Source: an uncultured Prevotella sp. (GTDB taxonomy: Bacteria; Bacteroidota; Bacteroidia; Bacteroidales; Bacteroidaceae). Taken from it: a DNA stretch of 39,488 nucleotides. Below, in pieces: positions 31,344 to 39,410 of this stretch. A program made the position numbers and the translations under genes. The notes beneath the pieces were generated by a model that had not been told where the DNA came from, ran no database searches, and saw only the letters and a list, made by a program, of their open reading frames with translations. Numbering within the stretch: position 1 is the first letter of the stretch; every line of letters starts with the position of its first letter. The DNA lies in NCBI GenBank assembly GCA_934272845.1, contig CAKQSF010000018.1, positions 1 to 39,488 of the forward strand, in the 5' to 3' direction.

Positions 31344-32333
31344 ATGAAGGTATACTTTGCCAACCCATTATACGACGCCGTATTCAAATACCTCATGGAC
31401 GATGAGCGTATATGCAAGACTATACTATCGGCACTTCTGAAGAAAGAGGTGCTACAGGTAGAGATGCGCCGACATGAATACCCTAACATTGCGCGAGACA
31501 CCATATCCATGTTCCGTGTAGACTTCGCCGCGAAGGTGCAGGAACCTGACGGCACACAGCGACTGATACTAATAGAACTGCAGAAGACATGGCTCGAGAC
31601 GGAGACGCTACGCTTCCGCCAGTACCTCGCTGTACAATACAACAACAAGGAGAACATGATGAAGGACACGGACGGCAAGTACGCCTTGCCTACCGTAGCC
31701 GTGTATATGTTGGGCCATAAGGTGGGCAACATAAAAGAGCCTGTGGTATACGTGGAGCACAACACGTACGACTATAACGGTAATATTTTAACTGAAGGCG
31801 TACCAGACCCGTTCGTTGAGAGTCTGCAACACAGCAGCATCATAGTCCAGATACCACTGCTTCGCGGACGGGTAAACAATCGTCTTGACAAGATACTGAG
31901 TGTGTTTGACCAGACGAACATTATGCCTGATGATACTCGCATGATAGCATTGGACGAAACGGAGTTTGCTGACGATGCGGATATGCAACACATTCTACAC
32001 CGCCTTCAGGCAGCAGCCGCTAACCCTGAGATACGCAACAGAATGAACGCCGAAGACGAGTTCTTCCAGGCTTTGGAAGACCGCGACACGGCAATAATGC
32101 AGCGTGACAAGAAGATTAAGGAACAAAGCACGCAACTGAAGGAACAAAGCACGCAACTGAAGGAACAAAGCACGCAACTGAAGGAACAAAGCACGCAACT
32201 GAAGGAACAAAAGTTATTGTTACGCAAAATAATCCTCGGTATGCTTGAGAAAGGCATGACAAAAGAATCCATAGCGACAATGACTGGCTATCCCTTAGAT
32301 GAAATAACAAAGATTGTAGACTCCATGGCATGA
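31344..32333 (+). CDS. PD-(D/E)XK nuclease family transposase-like protein (Rpn/PDDEXK_2)
   Basis: A 329-aa protein whose N-terminal 245 residues match the Rpn/PDDEXK_2 pattern common in Prevotella: NPLYDAVFKYLMDD start, VDFAAKV (Asp60), ILIELQKTW (Glu78, Gln80), FRQYLAVQY, then VYMLGH. The catalytic D-x17-E-x-Q arrangement is kept, so nuclease activity is possible. Residues 259-289 are four exact KEQSTQL heptads followed by a partial copy, giving a probable coiled coil. The C-terminal 35 residues form a short helical region (GMTKESIATMTGYPLDEI) resembling an HTH-like tail. Despite the name, such proteins often stand alone without terminal repeats; none were seen. The stop codon overlaps the next start. 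Confidence 0.85.
   Translation: MKVYFANPLYDAVFKYLMDDERICKTILSALLKKEVLQVEMRRHEYPNIARDTISMFRVDFAAKVQEPDGTQRLILIELQKTWLETETLRFRQYLAVQYNNKENMMKDTDGKYALPTVAVYMLGHKVGNIKEPVVYVEHNTYDYNGNILTEGVPDPFVESLQHSSIIVQIPLLRGRVNNRLDKILSVFDQTNIMPDDTRMIALDETEFADDADMQHILHRLQAAAANPEIRNRMNAEDEFFQALEDRDTAIMQRDKKIKEQSTQLKEQSTQLKEQSTQLKEQSTQLKEQKLLLRKIILGMLEKGMTKESIATMTGYPLDEITKIVDSMA
32118..32210 (+). repeat. coding 21-bp repeat (KEQSTQL heptads)
   Basis: Four identical 21-bp units (32118, 32139, 32160, 32181; AAGGAACAAAGCACGCAACT plus G) and a 9-bp partial fifth. No base differs between units, so the array is young and probably changes length by slippage. Every unit is 7 codons, so gain or loss keeps the frame. Confidence 0.95.
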
Positions 32334-33010
32334 GACATCTACTCTTTATCATAATGCTTGTCGTGGCTTGTCAAGTACAGGCACAGCGTCCTGGCGATGT
32401 GTTGCACGAATGTCGCAACGCTACAGAGACACAACAACGCATGAGCCACTACTTCACTGCCCAATCTATTCCTGACAATGTGTTCCACCGCATGAAGGGA
32501 CGCTCGTTTGGCAAGAACTGCACCGTGAAACGCTCTGAACTGCGCTACCTACTCGTACTACACCGCAATGCTGAGGGCAAGACGCAGGTGGGCGAGATGG
32601 TGTGTAACAAAGCCATTGCCTCACGATTGCTAACCATCTTCCGTGAACTGTATGAAGCAAACTACCGCATAGGACGCATGGTACTTATTGATGACTATAA
32701 TGCTGACGACGAACGCTCCATGGCTGCTAACAATACCACGTGCTTTAACTTCCGCTTTATGACGGGCTCTCGCACTCGGGTGTCAAAGCACGGTATGGGA
32801 ATGGCGGTTGACATCAACCCTCTGTATAATCCTTATGTTAAGGGTAACCGCGTACAGCCGACTGAAGGGCGCAAGTACATAAAGAATCGCGCCACAGTGC
32901 CTATGGCGATACAGCGCGGTGACCTTTGTTATTCCTTGTTCATTAAGCACGGCTTCCGATGGGGAGGGGCGTGGCGCACACTTAAGGATTATCAGCACTT
33001 TGAATTCTGA
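32330..33010 (+). CDS. secreted M15 family peptidase (VanY/endolysin-like)
   Basis: The 226-aa protein has a signal peptide (ending VACQVQAQ) and the M15 zinc peptidase motifs SKHGMGMAVDINP (His154, Asp161) and, at the C-terminus, a DYQHFEF segment (His223), as in D-Ala-D-Ala or L-Ala-D-Glu peptidases. It should trim peptidoglycan peptides in the periplasm. The ATG overlaps the stop of the PD-(D/E)XK gene (ATGA), so translation is coupled, an odd pairing of an intracellular nuclease-like protein with a wall enzyme. A long hairpin follows. Confidence 0.85.
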   Translation: MRHLLFIIMLVVACQVQAQRPGDVLHECRNATETQQRMSHYFTAQSIPDNVFHRMKGRSFGKNCTVKRSELRYLLVLHRNAEGKTQVGEMVCNKAIASRLLTIFRELYEANYRIGRMVLIDDYNADDERSMAANNTTCFNFRFMTGSRTRVSKHGMGMAVDINPLYNPYVKGNRVQPTEGRKYIKNRATVPMAIQRGDLCYSLFIKHGFRWGGAWRTLKDYQHFEF

Positions 33011-33030
33011 GTAAAATAAGAAGTTGGCAT

Positions 33031-33100
33031 ATGGAGCCAAAGTTTCCTACTTCGGTTTAAGACTAATAGCATAAACTGAAGTCGAAAACTTCGGCTCCAT
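33031..33100 (+). terminator. long hairpin after the M15 gene
   Basis: Arms 33031-33059 and 33071-33100 pair over most of their length (ATGGAGCC with GGCTCCAT, ACTTCGGTTTA with TAAACTGAAGT, short bulges). A T-rich stretch (AAATTTGCTTT) follows. It lies 20 bases after the M15 stop codon. Confidence 0.7.
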
Positions 33101-33179
33101 AAATTTGCTTTACCCTCTGAATTTAAACATATAATAAAGGCTTACAACTGGGAATTCTAAGCAGAGGGTGTCCACAACG

Positions 33180-33347
33180 CTACAATCCCTGACCTGGATA
33201 TCTTGGGTCGTTTGTTACGGCACCTGGACCATAGTCATCGTAGTTGTCCCTCTTCTCTCCTCCTTCACCTTCGCTTCCTGTCAAAAGGCGAGGGGCTTCG
33301 ATGTTCATAACCTGAATCGCTGGTGAAATATACTTCTGCTTTTTCAT
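33180..33347 (-). CDS. small 55-aa protein of a Prevotella-type surface-linked family
   Basis: An ATG at 33347, 17 bases after the GLUG gene stop, opens a 55-codon frame ending at TAG 33180. The peptide begins MKKQKYISPAIQVMNIEAPR and continues with LLTGSEGEGGEK, a Tyr/Asp-rich part and a Gly/Pro-rich end. Short proteins starting M-K-K-x-Y-x-x-P-x-I-x-V and carrying an acidic, Gly-rich second half are, to my knowledge, common in Prevotella genomes next to large exported proteins, and their function is unknown. It has no signal peptide and no membrane segment. Confidence 0.7.
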   Translation of the reverse strand: MKKQKYISPAIQVMNIEAPRLLTGSEGEGGEKRDNYDDYGPGAVTNDPRYPGQGL

Positions 33348-33364
33348 AATTGTATGTTATTTTA

Positions 33365-36300
33365 TTATTTTACTATGTATTTCTTTCCGTTCTTGATGTA
33401 GATGCCCTTACCATGGGTTCCTGTCACGCGCTGTCCACCTAAAGTGTATATTGCTGATGACTGTACTGTTGAACCTGACAACTCTCCGTCTGCTGTGCCT
33501 ATGATGCGAATGCCTGTAACGGTATCGTCGTCGCGCATACCGATGCTGAACGTCATGGCGCGAGATGGTGTTGTCTGTGATCCCGTAATGTTCAGATATA
33601 CACGATAAGGTGACAAATCGCCTGTGTGACTGCCAAACTTGCCGTCTGCGCGCAGACTGTAACTACCGTTCTGCATAGCAGTGGTGGTATAGACGCCTCC
33701 TATTGCTGCACCTTCGAGATCATGGCAGACGGGCATCATGCCCGACTTGCCGTCCCAGTCCCTCAAAGTCAGCGACTTGGCGGAAGGATTGGTGAAGAAG
33801 CCTGCACTGTACTCCACATTCTGTGCCTTTGCTACCAGGCTCTGTGCCTCGCCCTCTTCGCTGAGTTTTACAACCATAGGGGTGCCTGCTGTTATGGTTG
33901 ATGGGTCGTCGAGCATCAGGATATAATTGATAGTCTCTCCGTCATTGGCTTTCATGTGAATCATCATGTCTCCCAACGAATAACACTTCTCTGCGCCTGT
34001 GACATCTGAAGTATTGATGTCGAAAGGAAGGCAGAGCGTTACATAGCCTTTCTGACCCTCGTTGAGGGCGCGGCTGTAACTGAGGTTCTTTATCGTGAAC
34101 TGCGTCTCTGTGTTGATGGCTATCGAAGCATCGGTAAGGTTCAGTTCCTCAATATAGAATTTGTCGTCGGCATCCTTTGTAGCCTCTATCGTTCCGTTGG
34201 CATCAACTACATACTTATGGAGAGGGCATATCTCGTTGCGGCAACCCATGTGATAGATGTGTTGGTCGGCATCAAACTCAGGACTGGTTAACGTAGCAGA
34301 CTTCAAGTGTATGATTCCATCCGAAGCACTATTGCTATATGTGGTTGTCGTTCCATCGCAGTAAGTGAAGTTTCCCTTATACACCGTGTTGCCCTCTGCC
34401 ACTGTCAATACCGGATAAGCGTCTGTGCCGAGTTCCTGATACCAAGCCAGTGCGCCTTCTGATTTCTCTCCATTGAGCAGGTAAGCCACCTCGCCACTCT
34501 GCAGTAGCTCCGTAGTGAACGCTTTTATTACATCTGCCTCCGTCTTTCCGTCAGCAAATGTCAGCGTGCCGCCCCCAATAGCCTTGACTGCATCGCCTGT
34601 CTGCACAGTACCAGCAATGGTAACCGTAGCATTGCTGTTGTATGCCAAGAGGCCTTGGGCGGTGCTGGAGGAGTCGTTAACATACCCTACAAGTATGCCT
34701 ATTCTTTCTGTGCCATTTTTAGTTGCGGAAACATTACCTGTTCCGAGCACATTCTTCAGGTTGCATTTATCTGCAAAACCTATCAAATTACCAACATTAT
34801 ATTCTCCCTGAATATTGCCATAGTTGGCACTGTCCTGAATGGTTCCACTAGAAAAATAGCCTACTATACCACCAACAGAATTTGCAGTGCCTGTCACCTC
34901 CCCATAATTAGCGCATGAGATGATGGAACTTGAACTATAATATCCGGCAATTCCTCCGACGTAATTACTACCACTCACTGTAGCGCGATTTTCACAGTTG
35001 ATGATGTCACCTTTTGCATCTCCTGCCATACCGCCTGTACTACCTTGTCCCTTTACAGAGCAAGTCGCAGAGGTCTTGACGCCTTGGATTGTGCAAGAAC
35101 CAGCATCTCCCACTAATATCCCGGTATTATAGGTAGTGCTTGTTACATTCGCTTTGTCGAAAGTGATATTCTTGATGCAACCACCAATTGTGGCATAACC
35201 GAAGAAACCTGTATATTGTGATGTAGAATTAATATAGAGGTTCTTGATGGTCTTGCCATTGCCATCGAAGGTGCCTTTGTATCGGACATTTGTATTACCT
35301 ATTGGCGTCCAACTGAGTTCTGCTACATTCTCAGCATCGTTTGCCTGATGACAGACACTGCTCATGTCTATCTCTTCCACATCATCGGCTATCTTTGCGC
35401 AGATGCTTGGACGATTATCATTCACATAGCCACGGAACCATGCGAGATGCTCCGCTGTCTTCAGTATGAAAGGTTCTGCCTCTGTTCCTTTACCTGTCAT
35501 GCCTTCTGGCAATTCCACATCCAAGCCATTCATTTTAATATTGAGCGTAACACCGCCTTCTATGGCGTAGCCATCATAATGTCTTGCACCGATATAATAA
35601 GTGGTACCTTTCGTTACCTCGTATGTTAATTTGAAGTCTGGGCTATTGCCACTGTCATCTTTTTTCAAATAAGTTTCTGCCGAGCGACTCGACCACAAAG
35701 TGCCATAGGTGTCATTGCCACTGACTGCTGTTACCTCCAATGTGCCGTCTTCTTTGGCTGTGTATTTATAAAGACTGTAACCACTGATTTCATTTCTGCT
35801 GCCAAACGCCTTTTCAATTGTTATGGTATTGTTGCCCAATTTGACGAAAGGGATTTCTTGCTGACATTTCGTACACTTGTCATTCTCGTCATAACTGTGT
35901 CCTGTCGCTGCCTCTACGGTGCTTGTCAATTCTGTTGTCAACCCTTCATCCGAGAATGTGGCATGGCAATCACTACACTCCCAATATTCTTTGTTACCAT
36001 CTGTTGTGCAGGTGGTAGCCACTGCGGCATGATACGTCGCAGTGCCATGTTGCATTGTTAATGTGCCCTCTTGGGCTGGTTGTGTGTTCGAGAATGTACC
36101 CGTACCTTCTCGAACGCCTGTGCATTTCAACGTCAAATCGTCATCCAGATATACCTTGTCGGTAGAACCAAGCACTGGATAGTTGTCCGTGTTCAGACGC
36201 TGTCCCCATACCGCATTGTCTGTGGCATTTTGCTGAAGCAGATAGGTTACCAAGCCGCTCCGCAGTTGTTCTGCAGTGAACGCCTTTATTTTATCTGTAC

Positions 36301-37303
36301 CAGACAGCGTGCCGCCCCCTATAGCCTTGACTGCATCGCCTGTCTGCACAGTACCAGCAATGGTAACCGTAGCATTGCTGTTGTATGCCAAGAGGCCTTG
36401 GGCGGTGCTGGAGGAGTCGTTAACATACCCTACAAGTATGCCTATTCTTTCTGTGCCATTTTTAGTTGCGGAAACATTACCTGTTCCGAGCACATTCTTC
36501 AGGTTGCATTTATCTGCAAAACCTATCAAATTACCAACATTATATTCTCCCTGAATATTGCCATAGTTGGCACTGTCCTGAATGGTTCCACTAGAAAAAT
36601 AGCCTACTATACCACCAACAGAATTTGCAGTGCCTGTCACCTCCCCATAATTAGCGCATGAGGTGATGGAACTTGAACTATAATATCCGGCAATTCCTCC
36701 GACGACCTTACTACCACTCACTGTAGCGCGATTTTCGCAGTTGATGATGTCACCTTTTGCATCTCCTGCTATACCGCCTGTACTACCTTGTCCCTTTACA
36801 GAGCAAGTCGAAGAGGTCTTGACGCCTTGGATTGTGCAAGAACCAGCATCTCCCACTAATATCCCGGTATAATAGTCAGTGCTTGTTACATTCGCTTTGT
36901 CGAAAGTGATATTCTTGATGCAACCACCAGTTGTGGCATAACCGAAGAAACCTGTATATTGTGATGTAGAATTAATATAGAGGTTCTTGATGGTCTTACC
37001 ATTGCCGTCGAAGGTGCCTCGGTATCGGACATTTGTATTACCTATTGGCGTCCAGTTGTCTGCTTCCGACATTGTGATGTCTGCCATCAGCGTGGCACAG
37101 GCACCAGCATGTACTTCTCCACCTGTTCCGTTCACATAGTCGCGGAACCATTTTAATTCTTCGTAACTGCTAATCTCGAACGGACTGTCTGCCGAACCGT
37201 CACCATCAACAGGTTGCGTCTGCGCCCATGCACCGATGGGCACCAAAAGACTCAGCACGAGCAATAGCGTCGTGACGAGCCAACTCTGTTTAATTGATTT
37301 CAT
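33365..37303 (-). CDS. GLUG-repeat surface protein with duplicated domain
   Basis: This 1312-aa secreted protein (signal ending PIGAWAQ) contains two large GLUG-type blocks (residues 84-333 and 665-914), each made of short turns such as GGIAGYYSSSSI, GGIVGYFSSGTI and GILVGYVNDSSS that form parallel beta-structure in adhesins. Between them lies a Cys-pair region (CTTDGNKEYWECSDCHATF ... CTKCQQ, about 430-490) that may bind zinc. The C-terminal part has a beta-sandwich and the tail AIYTLGGQRV ... GIYIKNGKK. The likely role is surface binding or adhesion; no enzyme motif was seen. It follows a 2TM gene by 52 bases and precedes the 55-aa gene by 17 bases. Confidence 0.8.
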   Translation of the reverse strand: MKSIKQSWLVTTLLLVLSLLVPIGAWAQTQPVDGDGSADSPFEISSYEELKWFRDYVNGTGGEVHAGACATLMADITMSEADNWTPIGNTNVRYRGTFDGNGKTIKNLYINSTSQYTGFFGYATTGGCIKNITFDKANVTSTDYYTGILVGDAGSCTIQGVKTSSTCSVKGQGSTGGIAGDAKGDIINCENRATVSGSKVVGGIAGYYSSSSITSCANYGEVTGTANSVGGIVGYFSSGTIQDSANYGNIQGEYNVGNLIGFADKCNLKNVLGTGNVSATKNGTERIGILVGYVNDSSSTAQGLLAYNSNATVTIAGTVQTGDAVKAIGGGTLSGTDKIKAFTAEQLRSGLVTYLLQQNATDNAVWGQRLNTDNYPVLGSTDKVYLDDDLTLKCTGVREGTGTFSNTQPAQEGTLTMQHGTATYHAAVATTCTTDGNKEYWECSDCHATFSDEGLTTELTSTVEAATGHSYDENDKCTKCQQEIPFVKLGNNTITIEKAFGSRNEISGYSLYKYTAKEDGTLEVTAVSGNDTYGTLWSSRSAETYLKKDDSGNSPDFKLTYEVTKGTTYYIGARHYDGYAIEGGVTLNIKMNGLDVELPEGMTGKGTEAEPFILKTAEHLAWFRGYVNDNRPSICAKIADDVEEIDMSSVCHQANDAENVAELSWTPIGNTNVRYKGTFDGNGKTIKNLYINSTSQYTGFFGYATIGGCIKNITFDKANVTSTTYNTGILVGDAGSCTIQGVKTSATCSVKGQGSTGGMAGDAKGDIINCENRATVSGSNYVGGIAGYYSSSSIISCANYGEVTGTANSVGGIVGYFSSGTIQDSANYGNIQGEYNVGNLIGFADKCNLKNVLGTGNVSATKNGTERIGILVGYVNDSSSTAQGLLAYNSNATVTIAGTVQTGDAVKAIGGGTLTFADGKTEADVIKAFTTELLQSGEVAYLLNGEKSEGALAWYQELGTDAYPVLTVAEGNTVYKGNFTYCDGTTTTYSNSASDGIIHLKSATLTSPEFDADQHIYHMGCRNEICPLHKYVVDANGTIEATKDADDKFYIEELNLTDASIAINTETQFTIKNLSYSRALNEGQKGYVTLCLPFDINTSDVTGAEKCYSLGDMMIHMKANDGETINYILMLDDPSTITAGTPMVVKLSEEGEAQSLVAKAQNVEYSAGFFTNPSAKSLTLRDWDGKSGMMPVCHDLEGAAIGGVYTTTAMQNGSYSLRADGKFGSHTGDLSPYRVYLNITGSQTTPSRAMTFSIGMRDDDTVTGIRIIGTADGELSGSTVQSSAIYTLGGQRVTGTHGKGIYIKNGKKYIVK
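34562..35310. repeat. 749-bp internal duplication, copy 2
   Basis: Matches 36305-37053 without any gap (constant offset of 1743 bases). By eye fewer than about 20 differences are seen, mostly in the right third; the stretch around 34590-34920 is identical. It encodes the second GLUG block of the surface protein. Confidence 0.95.
36305..37053. repeat. 749-bp internal duplication, copy 1
   Basis: Partner of 34562-35310, in the same orientation and frame, encoding the N-terminal GLUG block. Such a long near-identical pair inside one gene can recombine and remove or multiply the block. Confidence 0.95.
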
Positions 37304-37355
37304 TTGTGTCTTTTGTGTATTTAATTTTTAATCGTTTGAATACATTGGGGTACTT

Positions 37356-37631
37356 TCATTGTCCAACCGCACACATACTTACAACTACTGCCTGAATCAG
37401 TACGTATGATATTCCGAGTAAGAGACCAATGTAGAATTTTTCTCTTTTTATGAAATTCCGTAAGTTGAACCGTTCCTTGTTATGGTCTTCGAGATAATTC
37501 TTGTACTCATGAAACATCACATAAATCATAACCATGGCTACAACCATAAGAAGCAAACCAATGTAAAGGAGTAAAGACTCATATTCTTTTGACAGTTCAA
37601 CAAAGTGACGGTAAAAAAGTAAACTTTTCAT
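37356..37631 (-). CDS. small protein with two membrane spans
   Basis: Starting at ATG 37631 the protein has 91 aa; the longer frame from 37658 overlaps its own promoter. It has two hydrophobic segments (YIGLLLMVVAMVMIYVMFH near 23-41 and FYIGLLLGISYVLIQAVVVSM near 66-86) linked by a charged loop (EYKNYLEDHNKERFNLRNFIKREK). The family is not recognised. It is the first gene after the 7TM-AraC gene and heads a probable operon with the GLUG protein and the 55-aa protein. Its promoter box ends four bases before the ATG, predicting a leaderless mRNA. Confidence 0.6.
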   Translation of the reverse strand: MKSLLFYRHFVELSKEYESLLLYIGLLLMVVAMVMIYVMFHEYKNYLEDHNKERFNLRNFIKREKFYIGLLLGISYVLIQAVVVSMCAVGQ

Positions 37632-37635
37632 GGTG

Positions 37636-37643
37636 CAAAAATA
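37636..37643 (-). promoter_or_regulatory. leaderless-type -7 box of the 2TM/GLUG operon
   Basis: Minus-strand TATTTTTG, then CACC and the ATG at 37631. The -33 position reads ATC rather than TTG, so an activator is probably needed. The three direct repeats just upstream are the candidate sites. Confidence 0.6.
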
Positions 37644-37664
37644 GTGTTTTTCCCTCATAAAAGA

Positions 37665-37717
37665 TGTCTACTTCCTGCACTTTGGTGTCTACTTTCAACA
37701 AAAAAGGTGTCTACTTC
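37665..37717 (-). promoter_or_regulatory. three direct repeats, candidate AraC-type activator sites
   Basis: On the minus strand GAAGTAGACA (37717-37708), AAAGTAGACA (37695-37686) and GAAGTAGACA (37674-37665) follow each other at 22 and 21 bp, two turns of the helix. The last one abuts the missing -33 box of the promoter at 37636-37643. A fourth, inverted copy lies at 37723-37732. Confidence 0.65.
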
Positions 37718-37735
37718 GTGGGGAAGTAGACACCT
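37705..37735 (-). terminator. terminator of the 7TM-AraC gene
   Basis: AGGTGTCTACTTC (37705-37717) pairs perfectly with GAAGTAGACACCT (37723-37735), followed on the minus strand by a T run (TTTTTTG). It begins 7 bases after the AraC gene's stop codon and shares its arms with the direct repeats. Confidence 0.8.
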
Positions 37736-37742
37736 GTAACGG

Positions 37743-38912
37743 TTATTTTGCTATGTTTTTGTCTCTCCATACTGTAGGAGTACACCCTTCCTTTTCTTTG
37801 AAAATACGGTAAAGATAAGAACGGGCAGAGAAACCACACTCCACAGAAATGACATCATTACTATAATCTGGTCGCTCCAACATCAAGTTTTTCGCTGCCT
37901 GAAAACGAATGTCTGCAAGCCACATTCGGAAGGTGGTATGAAGACATTGGACGAAATACTTGGTCATGTCGCTTTTTTCTATTCTCAAACTTTCGGATAG
38001 TGTCATCAAATTGACTGAGCAATCCTTGTAACCTTGCTTTGCGATCCAATCTTCCAGACTCTGCTTGATAAAATCTCTTCGCTCATCAGTAAGGGATGGC
38101 TGCATAGTTTCTGTGCGATTGCTTTGTCCTGATTGTCCCTCTTTTATTGTATCCGCCTCCCCCATTTTGATTCGTTTTTCTTCCTCTGTCGCAAGTATTT
38201 CTTCTTCCACGTCCAGAAGTTCCTCTGTAGGAATGTAACTGCTACCAAGGGATATGAAGGTGAGGTTGAAGAAGAGAAGTGCTAACAGCACTATAGGTCC
38301 CACTATATATAGCAATGTGGAAGAGAGGATGGCAACAGGCATGACGAGAGCAGCAGAACAAAGAATTAGCACACTGGCCCGTGAATATTGCACGTATGGC
38401 AACATGTCAGTGGCAGCCATCGTTTCAAGCATCTTCCTACGCCTCTGCATCTCTATGACAATCATAAATACGCAATATACCATACTAACGGTATAGAAAA
38501 ACAACATGACATAGAGCCACCAGCCGATGTGATAATTACCTCTTTGACAATATCCAGCACAGAAAGAGGCTATGATACAAAGATAGAGTATGGTGCAAAC
38601 GAGGTTTAACTTACGCCGACGGCCATGAGTGGCTTCTATGTTATAGATACCATTGGAGATAAGTGTGAAACATGGGGTATAGATTAGCATGTTGACAATT
38701 GCCCCTACGTCATCGCCAGTAGCACGCAATCCTGTCTGCATCTGTACGATGTATTGTCCCGCCAATCCCACAAGAGCCAGAAAGATCATCCATCTGGAAC
38801 GCTCATACCTCTTGTTCTCCCATCGTGCCTGTAGCCGACTCATTCCGATGAAGGCAGCATTGATGACCATGAAGATAAAACTGGCGAACTGGAGTAAATA
38901 TAGTGAATCCAT
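37743..38912 (-). CDS. membrane-bound AraC family regulator with seven predicted spans
   Basis: The 389-aa protein has about seven hydrophobic segments in its first 225 residues (for example YLLQFASFIFMVINAAFIGM, WWLYVMLFFYTVSMVYCVFM, ASVLILCSAALVMPVAILSS). An acidic linker follows (IPTEELLDVEEEILATEEEKR, here in part), then an AraC/XylS DNA-binding domain near 290-385 (LSESLRIEKSDMTKYFVQ, then NDVISVECGFSARSYLYRIFKEKEGCTPTVWR). It could pass a membrane signal directly to DNA. Its own promoter has both boxes. Downstream lie matching direct repeats and the 2TM/GLUG/55-aa operon, its most likely target. Confidence 0.88.
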   Translation of the reverse strand: MDSLYLLQFASFIFMVINAAFIGMSRLQARWENKRYERSRWMIFLALVGLAGQYIVQMQTGLRATGDDVGAIVNMLIYTPCFTLISNGIYNIEATHGRRRKLNLVCTILYLCIIASFCAGYCQRGNYHIGWWLYVMLFFYTVSMVYCVFMIVIEMQRRRKMLETMAATDMLPYVQYSRASVLILCSAALVMPVAILSSTLLYIVGPIVLLALLFFNLTFISLGSSYIPTEELLDVEEEILATEEEKRIKMGEADTIKEGQSGQSNRTETMQPSLTDERRDFIKQSLEDWIAKQGYKDCSVNLMTLSESLRIEKSDMTKYFVQCLHTTFRMWLADIRFQAAKNLMLERPDYSNDVISVECGFSARSYLYRIFKEKEGCTPTVWRDKNIAK

Positions 38913-39078
38913 TTGCTTCTTATTTTACATTCTTGTATTTTTGATTACTTGCAGCAGAATTATCTGGATTCATCATCTACAAATATCCTGCTAATACAAG
39001 GGGGATGCTACGATACATTGACTTTTTCGTCAAGCGCACGAGTAATGCCATTACCCGCACCTATATATGATTCGTATG

Positions 39079-39108
39079 CAAAAATACAATAATTATTACA
39101 AATATCAA
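39079..39108 (-). promoter_or_regulatory. promoter of the 7TM-AraC gene
   Basis: Minus-strand TTG (39108-39106), a 19-bp spacer, TATTTTTG (39086-39079): a full consensus match. The leader to the ATG at 38912 would be about 160 bases, long compared with the leaderless genes nearby. Confidence 0.75.
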
Positions 39109-39160
39109 TGTAAAATGTTTGAAAAAAAGTTTCTTTCAATGAATATTTATTGAATGTTAC

Positions 39161-39244
39161 AACGTAAGATTAATGACATATTAAGATTAACGTAAGAATA
39201 GTGACAGATTAAGATTAACGTAAGAATAATGACAGATTAATGTA
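39161..39244. repeat. 28-bp tandem repeat, three copies
   Basis: Units start at 39161, 39189 and 39217; core AACGTAAGA, then TAATGACAGATTAAGATT with small changes. From here to 39410 no gene is visible, only AT-rich words such as ATTATGCATTATG near 39356-39406. Confidence 0.85.
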
Positions 39245-39410
39245 AAAGAAAAGCAGTGCAAAGCACGACCGTGAGACCATACACGTGTATAGAGACCCAC
39301 ACAAAAAGATATCAGGGCTTCAACGCGCAAAGAGTAATACGTGGCTAAGCCCCGATTATGCATTATGCATTATGAATTATGCATTACGACTTCATCATTA
39401 TGCATTAACG

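Noticed and set aside
31277..31765. Minus-strand frame of 162 codons
   Set aside because: Antisense to the PD-(D/E)XK gene, Ser/Cys-rich, no family pattern; the plus-strand gene has a full promoter and motifs.
31344..32333. Active transposon carrying the PDDEXK 'transposase' gene
   Set aside because: No terminal inverted repeats or target duplications were found around the gene, and it shares an overlapping operon with a peptidase gene.
36071..36661. Plus-strand frame of 196 codons, part of which recurs at 34655-34918
   Set aside because: Antisense to the GLUG gene; the recurrence only reflects the 749-bp duplication.
39245..39410. Possible tRNA or other RNA gene next to the 5S rRNA
   Set aside because: No cloverleaf arms or TTCGA-type T loop could be found; only AT-rich words and a weak imperfect hairpin.
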